NCBI GenBank assembly: GCA_003158505.1
Contig: PMJK01000134.1
Span: 3,622-11,170 of the forward strand
From: Holophagaceae bacterium
GTDB lineage: Bacteria; Acidobacteriota; Holophagae; Holophagales; Holophagaceae
Length of the DNA: 7,549 bases
Direction: 5' to 3'
Below, one piece after another: positions 7,001 to 7,549 of this stretch. The notes beneath the pieces were generated by a model. It saw nothing but the letters and a program-made list of their open reading frames with translations. It ran no database searches and was not told the origin of the DNA. Numbering within the stretch: the stretch's first letter is position 1; every line of letters starts with the position of its first letter. The position numbers and the translations under genes were made by a program.

Positions 7001-7028
7001 GCGCCCCGCGATGCGGGGCGCATTTATT
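7001..7028 (+). terminator. Terminator of tRNA-Ser
   Basis: GCGCCCCGC (7001-7009), loop GAT and GCGGGGCGC (7013-7021) form a perfect 9-bp GC stem, followed by ATTTATT. It starts 4 bases after the tRNA CCA. The T-run is interrupted but the stem is very strong. Confidence 0.8.
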
Positions 7029-7032
7029 AGGC

Positions 7033-7053
7033 GCGGAGAGAGAGGGATTCGAA
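7033..7053 (-). repeat. Inverted 21-bp copy of the tRNA-Ser 3' end
   Basis: These 21 bases are the exact reverse complement of 6974-6994, that is from the T-loop TTCGAAT through the acceptor strand to the first base of CCA. Both flanks then diverge at once: there is no T-stem 5' arm beside it, so it is a fragment and not a second tRNA. T-loop-to-3'-end segments are the usual identity blocks left by tyrosine integrases that use tRNA genes, but such copies normally lie in direct orientation. It could be an old attachment-site remnant after inversion, or part of the structured repeat region that follows. Confidence 0.85.
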
Positions 7054-7063
7054 GTCACAAAAT

Positions 7064-7184
7064 CGCTGGCAGGTAAGCGCCCGTTTCGACAGCCCGGGGG
7101 GCTGCCGAAACGGATAAGCGCTGTGCCAGCGCTTCGTGCGGCCGGAGGGGACGCCGCGCAGCGGTGGCCCCGGAGGGAATCCCG
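7064..7184. repeat. Structured repeat copy A (nested palindromes)
   Basis: This stretch is packed with inverted repeats. Hairpin 1 pairs CCGTTTCG-A-CAGCCC (7081-7095) with GGGCTG-C-CGAAACGG (7099-7113), with only one mismatch. Hairpin 2 is AAGCGCTG, TGC, CAGCGCTT (7116-7134), 8 perfect pairs. Hairpin 3 runs from GGGG at 7147 to CCCC at 7171 around the loop GCA, with 10 pairs and one mismatch. CGCTGGCA (7064-7071) and TGCCAGCG (7124-7131) form an outer inverted repeat that competes with hairpin 2. It ends with AGGGAATCCCG (7174-7184). Hairpins 1 and 2, CGGCCG and the end box recur in copy B; hairpin 3 does not. Confidence 0.75.
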
Positions 7185-7230
7185 TCCACGCTTGTTTTAG
7201 TTCTCAGGTTCAGTCGGATGGTACCCCTGA

Positions 7231-7303
7231 CGAAGACAGTCCCTGGGGGCTGTCGAATTGGGTGAGCGCCATACTGGCATTTCCTCGGCCGCAGGGAATC
7301 CCG
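7231..7303. repeat. Structured repeat copy B
   Basis: Diverged relative of copy A in the same order and spacing. Hairpin 1 is GACAGTCC (7235-7242) with GGGCTGTC (7247-7254). Hairpin 2 is GAGCGCCA, TAC, TGGCATTT (7264-7282), then CGGCCG (7286-7291) and AGGGAATCCCG (7293-7303). Compared with A, hairpin 2 keeps pairing at its loop end by changing T-A to C-G and G-C to A-T, while its base has one mismatch and two G-T pairs. Hairpin 1 repairs the A-C mismatch of copy A to A-T. The 7185-7230 spacer between the copies shows nothing I recognise. Confidence 0.7.
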
Positions 7304-7345
7304 ATGCCCCTTGGGGGTTGTCGTTTGATACATCAAGTAACGACA
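7302..7345. repeat. Third hairpin and overlapping alternative stem
   Basis: CGATG-CCC (7302-7309) can pair with GGG and TTGTCG (7315-7323), with one bulged T and two G-T pairs. It resembles hairpin 1 of the other copies (CCCTTGGGGGTTGTCG against CCCTGGGGGCTGTCG). Its 3' arm is also the start of another inverted repeat, TGTCGTT (7319-7325) with AACGACA (7339-7345), which encloses TTGAT-AC-ATCAA (7325-7336). The two foldings cannot form together. Confidence 0.55.
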
Positions 7346-7387
7346 GATAATAATTTTTTCACTGATAAATAATTATTGCACCATAAT
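7346..7387 (+). promoter_or_regulatory. AT-rich island with possible promoter for the downstream gene
   Basis: Composition changes abruptly from GC-rich to almost pure A/T. AATAATT (7349-7355) and AATTATT (7371-7377) are inverted copies. A plausible sigma-70 promoter is TTCACT (7358-7363, 4 of 6), an 18-base spacer, and CATAAT (7382-7387, 5 of 6). It points at the CDS starting at 7499 and would give a leader of about 105 bases. Confidence 0.4.
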
Positions 7388-7498
7388 CTCGACATCAATA
7401 CCTTCTTCATCGGGGAATACGCCCAAGTGATCACCCACGGCGAAGCCTGAGCATCCGACATGTTCCCCTACCCGTCATTGTCCTGAAAGGAACCTTCT
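7388..7498 (+). other. Leader region of the partial downstream gene
   Basis: No complete gene is visible. One plus-strand frame, closed by a stop just inside the AT island, reads HHNLDINTFFIGEYAQVITH and ends at a TGA at 7448-7450. It has no start codon with a binding site, but its codon use looks coding-like, so it may be a gene remnant. The last 13 bases hold the binding site for the next CDS: AAAGGA (7486-7491), 7 bases before GTG. Confidence 0.3.
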
Positions 7499-7549
7499 GT
7501 GAACAAGACTGCGATCCAAGAACAGGTCAAAGCCTTTCAGGCACTGAAG
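7499..7549 (+). CDS. Start of an unidentified protein (17 codons, cut by window edge)
   Basis: A GTG start is preceded by AAAGGA at an ideal 7-base spacing. An in-frame TGA at 7484-7486 rules out an earlier start. The visible residues are (M)NKTAIQEQVKAFQALK: hydrophilic, probably helical, with no signal peptide. This is too little to assign a family. The AT-rich segment about 110 bp upstream may carry its promoter. Confidence 0.65.
   Translation, partial: MNKTAIQEQVKAFQALK

Noticed and set aside
6838..7023. Minus-strand frame of 61 codons containing ERDSNPR
   Set aside because: Antisense translation of tRNA-Ser, a well-known annotation artefact.
6291..7076. Plus-strand frame of 261 codons running through the tRNA
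   Set aside because: Antisense to DUF2891, then crosses the tRNA-Ser and its terminator. Its tail (RGERGIR) is the usual false translation of the reverse complement of a tRNA-Ser 3' end.
7064..7303. CRISPR array or integron attC cassette array
   Set aside because: There are only two diverged copies with no uniform spacers, and I could not find the paired RYYYAAC/GTTRRRY core sites of attC.
7055..7336. Minus-strand frame of 93 codons across the hairpin repeats
   Set aside because: No ribosome binding site, and it spans all the palindromes. The paired changes between repeat copies argue for nucleic-acid structure rather than protein.

Overview
The window is GC-rich bacterial chromosome DNA with ordinary housekeeping genes on the left and a structured, gene-poor stretch on the right. 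There is no plasmid, phage structural gene, transposase or CRISPR array. The gene set (carAB, tadA, a GGDEF-hemerythrin fusion, a DUF2891 secreted protein, a CCA-encoding tRNA-Ser) and the GC-rich codon use fit a free-living Gram-negative bacterium. A Holophaga/Geothrix-type Acidobacteriota is my guess from overall feel only, not from any diagnostic marker.

Layout. Bases 1-3645 hold carB (minus, 3' end outside the window) and carA (minus), which overlap by 8 bp and encode the two subunits of carbamoyl-phosphate synthetase. Bases 3646-3850 are the divergent control region between carA and tadA. Its minus strand carries a well-formed intrinsic terminator ahead of carA, plus an upstream hairpin whose 3' arm could instead pair with the terminator loop. 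This looks like a transcription attenuator for carAB. A 23-codon leader peptide frame with a good ribosome binding site ends exactly in the loop of that upstream hairpin. Bases 3851-5777 (plus) hold tadA (tRNA adenosine deaminase) and, 22 bp later, a membrane diguanylate cyclase with a C-terminal hemerythrin domain. All seven iron ligands, the GGEEF active site and an inhibitory RxxD site are present. Bases 5781-6854 (minus) hold a secreted DUF2891 protein, convergent with the cyclase. Bases 6907-6996 are tRNA-Ser(CGA), followed by its own terminator.

The last 550 bases are the unusual part. A perfect 21-bp inverted copy of the tRNA-Ser 3' end lies just past the terminator. After it come two diverged copies of a two-hairpin repeat in which at least two base pairs have changed in a compensatory way, a third related hairpin, and a sharply AT-rich island with a possible promoter. 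At the right edge a new gene begins on the plus strand with a GTG start and a clear ribosome binding site; only 17 codons are visible.

Functionally the window joins pyrimidine/arginine precursor synthesis, decoding (inosine-34 formation and serine tRNA) and an oxygen- or redox-responsive c-di-GMP signal. These are neighbours rather than one pathway. The two places most worth a second look are the carAB leader and the tRNA-Ser downstream region.
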